A program made the position numbers and the translations under genes. The notes under the pieces were generated by a model. It was given only the letters and a program-made list of their open reading frames with translations, searched no databases and had not been told where the DNA came from. DNA of 64,000 nucleotides from Microplitis mediator (Eukaryota > Arthropoda > Insecta > Hymenoptera > Braconidae), in contig NC_079970.1 in the NCBI RefSeq assembly GCF_029852145.1, positions 2,356,001-2,420,000 on the forward strand. The letters are read 5' to 3'. Below are positions 1 through 12,600 of the stretch, in pieces (positions within the stretch are counted from its first letter, which is position 1; each line of letters opens with the position of its first letter).

Positions 1-481
1 CTTCTTTAGCAGCGCGAAAACGTCTGCCCCGTTGTTGGTTTATTTTAGCACGTGGCGCAACTCCATCGACGGCCATAAAAAATAATTTTTGTGGTTTTAT
101 AGTTCGAAACAATATTTCAACATAATGAAATATATTTTTAAATATCGTTTCCTCAGTGATGCGAAAATGTGCATCAGCATCATTCGGATGTGAACAGCAA
201 TGGATGATACCATTCATGTCCAGATAGAGATTATCAAACTCTGGAATCTGTTTGACAAAAACACATTCAAAATATATTAATACATATATATATTATCATT
301 TACCATCAAAATTATGCGCATCACTTATTGATAAATAATAAATAAATTTATTTAAGGAAATCTCGAGGAAGTTGACAGTATGGGTATTTAATATGATATA
401 TTTTACCTGATATTCATTTAGTAATTCAATAATACATGGATATCTTTCACAAATATATCTTGCAAACTTCGGCACACCCAT
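1..481 (-). CDS. XRN1: 5'-3' exoribonuclease 1 (XRN1/pacman), 5' end, truncated by window edge
   Basis: Cytoplasmic exonuclease that degrades decapped, 5'-monophosphorylated mRNA in processive 5'-3' decay and localises to P-bodies. Exon 1 is 481..407 (25 codons beginning MGVPKFARYICERYPC, then CAG|GTAAAA). The intron is 406..248 and exon 2 runs from 247 to the window edge. Phase is 0 at the junction, and residues 1-107 are visible. Family hallmarks fall at the positions numbered in known XRN1 structures: Asp35 in LDMNGIIH (metal site), His41 (base stacking), Asp86 in FFMAVDGVAPRAK, and the basic 5'-phosphate pocket Lys93, Gln97, Arg100, Arg101. The start is fixed because XRN1 proteins begin with MGVPKF and the enzyme needs a free N terminus for its fold. 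The remaining ~1500 residues lie outside the window. XRN2/Rat1 is less likely, since residues 26-107 follow the XRN1 pattern. It is divergent from CNOT9. Confidence 0.96.
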
Positions 482-2639
482 TTTTATTTATTATTATTAA
501 CTTACTGCTAATTTATTTGTTACTATCAATACAATAATAATAATATTAATAAACGTCTTTATATACAAAATATAAATAATTTTAAAATATTTTTATTTGT
601 ATATAAAAACTATCTCATATATAATCACACAGTTTACGTATTTTTTAGTCTCTCATAACACAGATGTAGATGTAATTGTACATAACCAGAATAATTATCA
701 TTGAGTATATAATTTATATAGACGCAATAACTCTTTTGATAAATAAAAGTGTAACGTCTACTTTAATTACTAAAATGCGCAATGGTGGCATTACTTTTAA
801 ATTCATAAACGTTCTGGCTGTCAAATTGCCGCCAACTTTTTTTATTTAATTATTTTGAATACAAGCGCAAGTTTTATACAAATATATGACTATTTAATTA
901 TAATTAACAATATATGATGATGTATCTACATGCTAAAGTATAAAGGATATCTAGTTTAATTATTTGAGACATTCAAATTTTGAATAATTCGGAGGTTAGG
1001 ATTTCAAATTTTTAGAGCGAAAAAAAGTAAATTTACTGAGTGTTATTTTTTAAAAAAGTGTTAAATAATTATTTAACAATGGGTATTGTGTTAAAATTTT
1101 TTGTAATTAAATAGTTAATTATTATTGGATGAGTTTACTGAGTTTTTAGTTGATGATAAAACGTCAGTATCGACTCAGCGGTCGATGAGGTGAGACCTAA
1201 ATTACAACATGGCGTCAGTGTCTTAATCCCGATACTCGCGAGTTCGCTTTTAGATAAAATATATCAAGTGTTTTTTAGTCTAATTAATTTTAATAATTGA
1301 TATAGATCAGTAACTGGCATTCAGCAATTCGAATAAATATAAACATTAAGTGGAAAATTAAGTTTTAGTTTGAAAATAATTATTCAGTGCGCGTTGGTTT
1401 AAGCGGCAGTTTATGGACGCGTTCATATGAGTGTGAATGTAACTGACGAGTAGGAATTTTTTAAATTTTTGAATAAATAAATAAAATGAACGTATAGAAT
1501 AAAAATTTAAAAGTGCGTATTTAGATCAATAAAAAATCAGTGGGTGCATTTTTTTAAATTTATTTATTTTTTTATTCAAAATTTATAAATTGTCTCATGT
1601 CTGCCACATTGACATTCATTTTAAAAAATCCGGTTCAAAATTATTTGTGATTTTAAAAATTAATATTATTCAATTTTAATAATTTCGAATGATATTTTCT
1701 AAATAGCATACGGTTTTGTGTTTTAGTGAATTTAAAGTAAAGTGAAGTGTTCGTGTTTGTGCGTGTGCGCGAGTGTTTAAAATGGATCAGTTTAAAAAGT
1801 GATTTAATTTTTTATTTTCAAAAGTTATTTAAGTTTAGTAATTTTTGTTTTATAAATGTGTGGTGTATTTAAAGTGAAGTGTTTAGTCATCAGTTTCAAC
1901 GACAAGATTACAGCAGCTCAGATCCTGATGTTCCTGAATCTTCTGATATCGGTGAAGAAATAGCAGTTAAGTGATGTTTGATAGCAGATTAAAATACTGG
2001 ATACCCTTCTGCATATTATTTCTTCGCCGAGGTTTGTTAATAAATTTTAATATTTAAAATTTTATATCATAGAAAAAATTTAAAAATTATTTCATATCCT
2101 GACTGTGTCAGATTTTTAAAAATGACTACAAAATTGAAATAAAATTGATTTATTTTTAATCAGACGTTTGTTTGATGATTTTCCAAACGTTCGTTTTAAT
2201 GGCTGCCATTTAAAAATTTTTCGCGCCGCTGCCGCCATTTTGGCTTCCCCGGGAATTTGAAAATTTACTCGATAAAACAGGAACCAGTAATCCGACATAC
2301 ACTCGAACTTTCGCTGATCATCGTCGGAACAAAATAAAATAATTATCCCATCTATTAAGTCACATATTCATAACTTATGACTTAACTTAAAATTATAATC
2401 ATTGTTGTGTGTCGTGTAAGTGAGTTGTTATTTAACAAAATTAAATCATCAAATTAACGCGATTTTATAAATAAATAATACCGACATTTCAAGGTTATGA
2501 TAACTGAGAATGTGATTAAATTTAACCTACAGACATTGGAGGTTTATAAGATATATGAATATCATATCATAATTAATTAAAAATATTCAATAAAAAGTGT
2601 TGTATTGTATTTATTTAAAATAAATACTGAGAGACAGAT
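482..2639. promoter_or_regulatory. Shared upstream region between divergent XRN1 and CNOT9
   Basis: This 2.16-kb noncoding stretch separates two divergently transcribed mRNA-decay genes, so it must hold both promoters and 5' untranslated sequence. Mostly AT-rich. Islands of higher GC occur at 1140-1260 and 2205-2255. The latter includes GCCGCCATTTTGG, which resembles the YY1/Pho core (AAnATGGCGGC on the opposite strand) that often lies near housekeeping-gene start sites. A possible 5'UTR intron could run from a donor near 2031 to an acceptor near 2532, but this is weak. No coding exon is supported. Confidence 0.45.
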
Positions 2640-4274
2640 ATGAGCTCGCAACAGAGTCCAGCAACCATGCAAACTAGTGTTGATCGTGAAAAAGTTTACA
2701 CATGGATTATCGAACTATCAAATCCAGAGACACGTCAAAATGCGTTGCTAGAATTAAGTAAGAAACGTGAAGTCGTGCCAGATTTAGCACCGATGCTTTG
2801 GCATTCCTTTGGCACAGCTGCGTCTTTATTACAAGAAATAATAAATATTTATCCGGCAATAAACCCAGCAACGCTTACTGCACATCAGAGTAATAGAGTT
2901 TGTAATGCACTAGCATTATTACAATGTGTTGCTAGTCATCCTGAAACACGTTCTGCATTTTTACAGGTAATTATATTCATTTTATTACTTAGTCATCAAT
3001 TATAACATTGGAGTATTTATTTAAATTTAAAAAAATTAATTATCATTAATTTCCCTGATTAAACAACTGAATTCGACCGAATCAAAAATTCAATTCTGTT
3101 ATATTCTGTTAAATTCGGTAAGACAGAATTTAAAAGAATTCAAGGATTATTTTCGAATTGAAGAGAATAAAACCGATTTAAAAATTTTGAATCTGTTTTT
3201 ATTCCGTTTAATTCGAAGTCAGAATAAAAAATTTGAGAATTATTTCGAATTAAACCGAAGAGAATTATTTAAATTCGTTTCAATTTGGATAAATTCTGGT
3301 TTTCCTGCCGAATAAGACAGAATTCTTTTTTGAGTTAGGTACCAAATTAACAGAATTTATTTGAATTATATAGAATTAAAAATTCAATTCTGTTTAATTC
3401 GATCGGATTCAGTTAAATCAGGGTTATTATATTTATTTATTAATAATAATAATACTATTTGTAATATTTTTAAATTATTTTAGGCACATGTACCTTTATT
3501 TCTATACCCATTCTTACACACCGTCAGCAAAACACGTCCATTTGAATACTTACGGCTGACGAGTTTGGGTGTAATTGGTGCACTTGTAAAAACTGATGAA
3601 CAAGAAGTGATAACATTTTTACTGACCACTGAAATAATTCCTCTGTGCTTGAGAATAATGGAGAGCGGATCAGAACTAAGTAAAACTGTTGCCACATTTA
3701 TTTTACAAAAAATACTCCTAGATGACAGCGGCCTGTCTTACATCTGTCAAACTTATGACAGATTTAGTCATGTCGCTATGATTTTGGGTAAAATGGTACT
3801 CTCATTAGCTAAAGATCCGTCTGCGAGATTACTCAAGCATGTTGTTAGATGTTATTTGAGACTTTCTGACAATCCTAGGTAATTTTATTTTATTTTTAAC
3901 TTTTACAACTATTCATTTTGACCTGGGAGTAAAAAATTAATATTTTTATTTAAAAAATATCTTAAATTGTTTTAATTAAATTTCAAAATTAAAGATAAAT
4001 GATATTTTTATATCATAACGATTGCAGTTAAGTAATTTACTCAAAGTAAATATTTCTCTTTAGAGCACTCTTGGCGTTACGTCAATGCCTACCTGATCAA
4101 TTGCGTGACAATACATTCGCAACTTGCCTACAAGAAGATAAATCAACAAAACACTGGTTAAACCAATTGCTTAAAAATTTAGAAGCTGGTCCACCGATAG
4201 CTTCGCAACCTGGACCCACTCAACCTGGGCAACCAGATCCTAGGACAATTGGTATGTCACCTCTTACATCATAG
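2640..4274 (+). CDS. CNOT9: CCR4-NOT transcription complex subunit 9 (CNOT9/Rcd-1/CAF40)
   Basis: Armadillo-repeat subunit of the CCR4-NOT deadenylase. In the family it docks on NOT1 and recruits GW182/TNRC6 and other adaptors through tryptophan-binding pockets. Three exons: 2640..2966 (109 codons, ends TTACAG|GTAATT), 3484..3878 (phase 0 in, phase 2 out) and 4064..4274 ending in TAG. The product is about 310 residues; the human protein is 299. The sequence is highly conserved: VYTWIIELSNPETRQNALLE, LCNALALLQCVASHPETR-like text, TRPFEYLRLTSLGVIGALVK, CLRIMESGSELSKTVATFIL, and RALLALRQCLPDQLRDNTFA across the last junction. The C-terminal tail is Pro/Gln rich, as in orthologues. The first ATG in the conserved frame is used, and a TAA lies just upstream. 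Intron 1 carries a MITE at 3053-3423. The 3' region from 4275 is AT-rich with several AATAAA-like signals; which one is used is unknown. Confidence 0.97.
3053..3423. repeat. MITE in CNOT9 intron 1 (ccctgatt family)
   Basis: A 371-bp inverted-repeat element with ends CCCTGATTAAACAACTGAAT and the near-complement of ...GATTCAGTTAAATCAGGG. Arms continue with AATTCGA/CGAATTAAACAG motifs that recur internally in both orientations, so the element is rich in overlapping short palindromes. It has no coding capacity. It sits fully inside intron 1, leaving about 85 bp to the donor and 60 bp to the acceptor. Confidence 0.75.
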
Positions 4275-4396
4275 TTTATACGATAATTTTTTATAAATTA
4301 TAATTAGTATATAATAATAATGATATCAAGGTATAGTAATAATTAGGGACAAGATTTTTGCCTTATTTTTTAAATGAATAGTTCAAATTTTTGATA

Positions 4397-4700
4397 TTAC
4401 GGGGAAAATATCGGTCTTAGTAAAAAAGTATTCGAACAAAAGTTGTAGGAAATTTAATTTTCTAAATAAAATGTCTCTTATGATTTTCTTGTATGACCAA
4501 TTTTTTCACCGTAATTCAAAAATTAAGAGTCATAATGAATGATTCAAAATTTGGGGAATTATGAAAATCTTAATTTTGAAATTGCGGCTTTCTTAGTAGT
4601 CCTAAGAAAAAATTATAAGAGACATTTTTTTTTAAAAATTAAATTTCCTACAACTTTTGTTTGAAAACTTTTTTCATAAGACCAATATTTTCCCCGTAAT
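4397..4700. repeat. Inverted-repeat MITE, ttacggggaaaata ends
   Basis: Left arm begins TTACGGGGAAAATATCGGTC and includes GTTGTAGGAAATTTAATTTT and TGTCTCTTAT. The right arm is the near-complement (ATAAGAGACA, AAATTAAATTTCCTACAAC, ATATTTTCCCCGTAA). The arms are about 110 bp with a short spacer, so the whole element can fold as one long hairpin. No open reading frame. Confidence 0.75.
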
Positions 4701-5722
4701 AAAAAAAATTTCACACCACTAATTATTAATTATTTTTAAATTAACGCAAAAATCCTGGCCCTAGTAATAATGATAAACTATAAATTAAATTTATAAATTT
4801 ATCAAGTGAAGGACTAAAACTTGTAGAAATAAAAATAGCCGAAAGTACTTTTTAAATTTTTATTAAAGTTAAATGTATTCGATAAATATAAACGAGCAAA
4901 TAGAGTTCATATGATTAATAAATAAAAAAAAAAACAAATATATAAAATGTTAAATAAATACAGCAGTTCGTTCAATTAAAATCTCTATTGAATAAAAAGT
5001 GTAGCTTTGTATTTATAAATTTTGCTCGCATGATTTTAAATTTCTTTTTTTTTTATTTTACTTTTTTTCTGGGGTAGTAAATAATATATTAAATTTATTT
5101 TAGTTTTCTTATTGAGCTTGTCTGTAATTGTTGTATCACACAGTTAAATTTATTATTTTATTAATTTATAATGTAAATAAAAATAAATTACATTATGTGT
5201 GATATGACATTTTGAACGAAATAGCCAAGTAATTATTATAAAATAAAAAATAAAATAAGTGCAGCGTGTTCCATTTAAGAAATAAATCTGTAAATAAATT
5301 TATTTGAAGCATTTGTTGATAACTGTTGCTTCGTTTAGTTTTATAAATTGCATTAATTATTAATTATAAATAATAATAATTATTATTATTATGAAAATTA
5401 AAGTACAAGCTTATTTAGCTATCGAGTCGTTAATTTCATCTTCATCTACATTGTATAGAAAAATATAATTATATATAACTTTTATAATTATTAATAAAAA
5501 GTAAAAAAATATAGAATGAGTTAAATTTATAAAGACTTTTGTAATTAAGAATATTTTTTAGATTTTTGTCTTTGATTCCAGTAAAAGTAAAACGAAAAGT
5601 AAAAGTGTTTTATTTTTTAAAATAATTAATAATTTTTAAGTTTCCTATAAAGTAATAATTCAATCTCTCATCGAATTTAAAAAACTATTAATTAACAGTT
5701 TCAGTTTTGTCACCTAAAGGTT

Positions 5723-6126
5723 TTACTAAAATGGTAAAATCATAGGGAGGTGGACAGTAATTCAAAAATTATAATTTAACTTTTACCATAAGGTAACAGA
5801 CCCAGTACCTGATCAGTACGGAAAGATTGGAACCCGACTGGTTACTGTTCTGCACCAGATTCAGTACAGCTGGAAAAAAATTCTCGATTTTTGTGCAGCT
5901 CCACACTGATAACTGTGCGGGACCTGACTGATTCGTGTGCGCATATCAGTCTAATTTTCTAATCTTTCCGTGAGGGAACTAGTACTCGATCACTCTATGT
6001 ATTTATATATCTACCGATCGGGTATTAGTTCCCTGATCGGGTACTGGGTCTCTTACCTTATGGTAAAAAATAAATTATAATTTTTAAGTTACTGTTCACC
6101 TCCCCATGATTTAACCATTTTCTTAA
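5723..6126. repeat. Composite inverted-repeat element (one hairpin inside another)
   Basis: Outer arms: ACTAAAATGGTAAAATCATA followed by GGGAGGTGGACAGTAA and TAATTTAACTTTTACCATAA at 5725-5792, matched by the complement ending at 6126. Inner arms: CAGACCCAGTACCTGATC at about 5799, matched by GATCGGGTACTGGGTCT near 6035-6051. The inner section also pairs GGAAAGATTGG with CTAATCTTTCC. The outer/inner boundary suggests an insertion of one element into another, or a single element with two-tier arms. Confidence 0.65.
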
Positions 6127-6308
6127 GTCGATCTCGACATGATTTTAAATTAATATACTAAAGAATTTACTTGTAGAAAATATTTTTTTTTTTAAATAAT
6201 GAATGAAATGGTCAACAAATAATTTATCGATCAATTTTTAAAGGAAATCAATTTTTTTTGAGAAAATTTATTTGACATTAGAAAATTATTAAGTATATAT
6301 TTAATTAT

Positions 6309-6520
6309 GTACCTGAAGATCGGAACGTTTTTCACGCAACGAAAATGAAAATAATTCATGAAATTTGTGGTTAAAGGCGAATTTAGGGGTAGTTGGGGGT
6401 GGCCTGTCATTTTCGGGTGACGTGCGAAACATTTCCGAAATTTAGATCCTTTAGATTTTTAACTTTTCATTTCTTTTTTCTTATTTTCGTTCCGCGAAAA
6501 ACGTTCCGATCTTCAGGTAC
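6309..6520. repeat. MITE, gtacctgaagatcgg family, copy 1
   Basis: A 212-bp element with perfect 25-bp terminal inverted repeats starting GTACCTGAAGATCGGAACG. Arms continue imperfectly through AACGAAAAT(G/A)A. A second copy in the same orientation class is at 44265-44485. It has no coding capacity. Confidence 0.85.
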
Positions 6521-7184
6521 ACATTTGATTGAGTAAAGTTTATTTTGAATAAGAAAAAATTTTTGATCTAATAGTAATTTTTTTCGTGAAAAAATATTTG
6601 AAATATGTGTGAAATCGACTGGTCAACTTTAAAAAAATTGTTAATTAATTTGCAATGTAAAATTTAAAAAAAAAATGAAAATAACTGGACATAATTTTCA
6701 GTTTATTTTAAATTTATCTCTCGTTTTAAATTTATTTCCGGTAGATTGTTTTTTTTTTCGTTGATTGAACTTCATCCGAACTATCGTAAAAAATGTCCAG
6801 ATTTAAACTGTAAATAGTTGATAAAATCTATGAGAGATTTATTAAATTTTAATCTAGTTATTTAAAGTGTCGGCTGTATAATAAATTTTGAGTTTGCTCA
6901 CTGCCTCAATTATTTAGTCTTATGTCAATTTAAATAATTAAATAAATTGATTAATTGATATTTGAATATTGATAATAATATATTTTGATATTTAAAATGT
7001 GACTGTAACTTGTTGTATATCAACTGTTTTAAATAATTCAATATTATATATAATCGATATATTTTTAATTATCAAATAAGAACAAATACTTATATTTGTA
7101 CAGCTATTGGACAATTTTATTTTTAATATACTTTTTAAATTTCATATTTTAGTATTAAATAATAAAATATATTGAAACAATTGG

Positions 7185-10100
7185 CTATGCATTAATCTCT
7201 TTCGTGTTATCGAGCTCTTTGTCATTCTAAAATTTAAAAAAATAAATAAATAAATGTAATATGTGATGAAAATATAAAACAATAAATAATAATACCGTTT
7301 TTGTTTTTTTATTTGGAAACAATAGCCAATGTACTACAGGTGTATAGAGTTCTTTTTCCTCATATTTACATTTATTTGCTCCCGTAAATCCTGAAACAAT
7401 GAGTCCGATGATAACCGTAGACAAAAATCCCATCCATGTGTACCAGAGGTACGAAATTCGGAATAGAATAAAAGATTCCTGGCTGTAAAAATTCATGTTA
7501 CTGTAAATATATTTTTAAAATTCAATTTAATTATTACCGCGAGTTCAAATAAATCCTAGTGCTTTTAATTTAAAAATTATTTTTACCGATTGGTAAATAT
7601 TAAATAAAATTTTCATTTACGAATACGCATTTTCAGTTGTGATATTGTGTAAAAAAAATTTGTAGGAACAAATTTACAAAATTTTGAAAAAGTAGAGGTC
7701 ATTAAACTCTTCGCGCGCGCGGTGTAAAAATAAAATAACTATCGATTCAAACTATAAAAAGGTTGACGTTTCAATTAATTACTTTTTTAATTGTTCACTT
7801 TATTTAATTAGTTAATTAATTTGATTGAATTTCAATGAATTTATAAATATTTTCACAGTTTTTAATATTCAAATATTTAAAAATATGCGGATGGTCTTAA
7901 GTTGATTGGTCGTCTATTAAAAATAATATAAATCAAATTTTTTATTCATAGGATTTAAAAAGCCGATGATTGAAAAATAATAAATCTAATTCTTTATTGA
8001 TTGAATTTTTGAATTGGTTATAGATCGTGTGTATCTGTGCTTTATATTTTAATATTTGCCATTTAGTAGCAGTAGTAGAAGATAGATTTATCAAAAATAA
8101 TTAAATATCACACGCAGATAAATTTTTAGTAAAAATTACCCAAAAAGTTTGATACTATGAGGACATGTGGTAAATATATTAATTTTTCCTATGGACATTC
8201 ATGGTGGCCACATTCCTGGAAAACCAGGAAATGTCAGGGAATTATAAATATACTAGAAAAATCAGGGAAAAGTCAGGGAATTTCGTCACAAAGATGAAAA
8301 ATTTTTACCTTCTTCTCTTTTGACTGAAAAACTCCGATAAATTTTTTTTCCGTCAAAACTGTTCAAAAAGTGGCGGGGCGCGAATGCGATTGTAATACCA
8401 TTTAAAAAAAAAATTAGTAAAAATTACTTCCGATAACTAGAATACCTCGAAAATTCAGGAAATTTCAGTTTCAAAAATCTGTGGTCACCATGACATTGTA
8501 AAATATACTCCCCGATAGCATGCAGTGTAAAAAGAGCGGTGTTAAAAATGGTCTTATTTTAACTCCGGCCGGTGTTAAAATAAAATTACACCGGTGTACA
8601 CTGAGAGAAAAAAGTGTATATTTCCAAGTGAAATTTCTTGATTTAAGTATTATTTTACTTAAATAGTGCCAAGTAAATATCTTCTTAATTTTAGTAAATA
8701 TTTTCTTAATTTTAGTAAAAATGCATTGTCTGTAGAAATTTATGAGTAGATTCAAACAATTGTTATAAAGATAAGAAATATTATACTTCGATGTAGTAAA
8801 TTTTTTCTTGTTTTCAGTATTATGAGTTAAGTAAACATGGTTACTTGAATTTAATTTTTTTTTCTCTCAGTGTAGGAGGAGTAATTCACCGGTGTTAAAA
8901 ATACCGGTGTTAAAGCGGGGTAAACGGCGTCTGCTCAGAGTATTAGCTTTGGAAAGCTTATAAAACGCAAAAAATATCTTGACACACACACTCACATAAA
9001 CGCACACATATATGCACACATTCCCAAAGTGAAATATTTTAACACCGGAAAATTTCATTTAACACCGGTGAAGAATATTTACACCGGCGGCGGCGTTATT
9101 TTCACACCGCTTTCGGGGGTAAATTTAACACCGAAAATTTTAACACCTACACCGCTTGGACTTACCCCGGTGATTTTTTACAGTGTGTAAATCAAGTGCA
9201 ATTTCTACTAACAATATCGTTAAAATTTAATTACTGATTAGATGTCTTTACAGTACCAAACTTTATGGGTAATCTTTACTAAAAAATTCTCTACGCATAG
9301 TAATAAAAATGAATAATCTATGTCAAAATCTCAGCGTCAATTAAAACATCTGTTATATTTATGAAAACACTTAAATTAAGAGCACTTTTGAACTATTAAA
9401 TATTAAATACTTCCTGAAATTAATATTGTATACAAACTGGTAATTTATTTACCTAAATAAATTATTTACGTGGGATATACGGGTGATATTATTTAGTAAA
9501 GACTGTGGACATCCTTCTATTGAAACAGGTTTTTTTATAAAATCAATAGCTCCAGTTGATATCAATGCTTGGGAACTGAATGATATCCATGCCATGAAAC
9601 TTAAACTTGTTATCGCACCCGTTAATGCACCCTTTCAATTTTTATTCCATTAGTTACATGTATTTATATACATTTGAAATAGTTATTTTATTAGACATTT
9701 CACTCACAATTGAATTCGCATACGGAAAAAACATCCCCAGTGTAAAAACTCCTAGAATCGGACCACTGGTTATTGATGTTAAGCTACGCGCAGTCTAAAA
9801 AATAATAAATAAATATAGTAATTAAATAAATGATAATATAATAAATAAAGTAAATGATTACTTGAAAAATACTATTGAGTTTTTCAACAAGAAAAACAAA
9901 TCCCATGCATGTAATACCGATGATAACGACCAAAGCTCGCATCAGCCGAGTTGCAGCCGATGGCGACAATGGTTTTTTTAGCAATGGTTTAATAAAATCT
10001 TCGTAAATTAATCCCGACATACAATTTAATCCCGTTGACATGGTACTGTAATAAATATTATTACAGATTCATTTTATTCTTCAGTATATTTTTTATTTGC

Positions 10101-12567
10101 GACCATAAATTTTATTTAATTTAAATTTTAATTTTTTTTGCTCTATTAATTAATGTATGGGCTGTTGTTTTCATTCGAAGTAAACTTCTTTGAAGTATTT
10201 ATATTTATCGGCGGACATTGTTATTAAAGTTTACAGTTTACAGAGTCAATGTTATTACGGGTTGTAATTTTTTTAATAGCGGAAAGTCCTTTTGATGACA
10301 TATCGATCGTTTATTGCTGTCCAAAGTCGTACGTCATATTATATAAACAAAATATTTTTTATAAATTTAATTTGAATTAATATTTAAATGAATTAATAGT
10401 TTGCTATTGATTGGAAATTTTAAGTAAATTAAATTATGAATGAAAATAATTACCTTAGAGCTGCACTAAAAATACTTGCAATAAATATTCCCGGTAATCC
10501 GGAAATTGATTTCCCAATTTTCATTACAAAAAATGGTAATAACTGATCTGCTTTACGGATTTGCTAATTAAAAAAAAAATTTATCGGTCAATTTTTATTT
10601 ACTTTTTTTTTTACACTGTAAAAAATTTGGGGAGTGAACGTGGATTAAATCCGGAGTGAGTGCGGAGTAAACGACTGTGTACTTAAATAAATATTTAATC
10701 CCCTCGGAGTGAAATTTACTTCAGAGGGAAGTCTATTAAATATTAAAACTCCGAATCGGAGTGAATGCGGATTTAAATAAAATCCAAATCACTCCGATGA
10801 AATAAAAAATTCCCTATTTACTCTGTATTCGGAGTGATTTTGTTGTGAAATTTCGGGACTCCGAGTGACAGAGTGATTATGAATTGAAATAAAATCCGGA
10901 TTCACTCCCGATTTTTTACAGTGTAATAAATTATTTAAGTTTTTTTACTAACTTGAGTTGTTATTGGGTCGCAATCATAAAAAGATGCATAAATAACTAA
11001 TCCCATGTAAAATGTTATAAGATCGACACTCACTATCCCGATTGACATAATAATTATTGTTCTAAATAAAGTAATTTTGTAAATTATTTTTAATTAACTA
11101 TGACTCTTAACTTGTTTATTTACTTGGCAAGGTGATTACTGATTATAAATGTTTTTTTTTGTATTGTATGCGTATCTACACGTTCGCGGATTAAGAGAAT
11201 AAATTGAGTTAATTATTGTGAGCTTTGTATAATTTTAAAGTTAAGTAGTTTATAAATTATGAAAAAACGAACGGAACATAAAAGTTTCGTTATTCTTGCG
11301 AAAGACGGGACAACAAATGATTTCATTTTAACAAAATAGATTTAGACTTGCAGCAACGAATCTATTGGCTGCAACAACAAATAATTTCGTGCTTCCATTA
11401 TAAATTGTATTTACTATTGGAACAAATAATATTAGTTAACATAGTAAATGTATTATTGTCAGAACAAATTGAATTCTTAGGCAAAATTGAATTTTAACAA
11501 AATTTTTTGAATATTTAATTTGTTTATTGATATTTTTGAGGGGTGGCATCATAAAATCTATTCGTCGAATCTCTTAGTGATTAGAAAATTAGTAAAAGAC
11601 AAAGGATTCCCCTGATAGAGATAAAGGCCTATTACACTGTAAAAAATTCGGAGTGAATTCAGAGTGATTGCGGATTTTATTTAAACCCGTATTCACTCAA
11701 ATTCGGAGTTTAAATAATAAAACAAACATCTTTTAGGAGTGAATTCCACTCCGAAGCGGATTTTCAATATTAAATTAAAGTCCCCTTCGGAGTTAATTCC
11801 ACTCCGAGGAGATTAAAGAAATAAACAGTCATCCGCTCCTTATTCACTCCGGATTTACCCCGCTAATTTTTTACAGTATACTATACCAGGCCCGGAATGA
11901 AATAAGATAAAAAAATAGCATCGAAAATTACATCTTGGCACTAAAAAAAATCTAAAGAACTTACATATTAGCTTTTTTTAAATCGGATATCGCAAGGTAT
12001 CGTTGAACAGTTATTTGACTGACACTACTACCAGAAACACCATGTAAATAACTCCCAATAACAATACTCCAAAAAGTATGTCTTATTGTCGGGTCTATAT
12101 CCATACTTGCGAAAAAAAAAAAATAACATCTTGTTATTGACGAATAACAAAATAAAAAGAAACCGTATATAAATAAAATTACTTGAAAAATTCAATTCTT
12201 TCCGACTCGTCGTTTCTTTCCCAAACTTCAGCAACCCCACCCACTTGATAAGTTCCCATAATACAAACAATAATCATACCACAAAACATTACGAGGGTTT
12301 GAATAGTGTCTGTCCAAACTACTGCTTTCAATCCTCCCTAAAGCAAACAATTTTTCAACGTCACCCTTACTTCTCGTTATTCGCAATTGAATAATGGTTT
12401 TATTCAAATTTAACCCTTTTTATTTTACTTACCAACGTCGTATAGAAAATACAAACAAAGCAGACTATTGGTGTTACCAGATAAAGATTTATTCCAGTCA
12501 CTTGATTTAATGACGTTGACGGGACATAAATTATTATCGGTATTGCAAAAAGCTAAAATTCATTACT

Positions 12568-12600
<33 letters not shown>

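Larger units (their letters stand above)
4275..7184. other. Intergenic region between CNOT9 and SLC5-like gene A (convergent 3' ends)
   Basis: The two genes converge here, so both 3'UTRs and polyadenylation signals lie in this stretch. It is very AT-rich with many AATAAA/ATTAAA hexamers. Three separate inverted-repeat elements (4397-4700, 5723-6126, 6309-6520) occupy about a third of it. No coding exon is supported. Confidence 0.5.

Noticed and set aside
1905..1975. Open stretch ending ...SDPDVPESSDIGEEIAVK then TGA, protein-like composition.
   Set aside because: No ATG, a stop close upstream and only about 24-30 codons. More likely an untranslated exon or chance.
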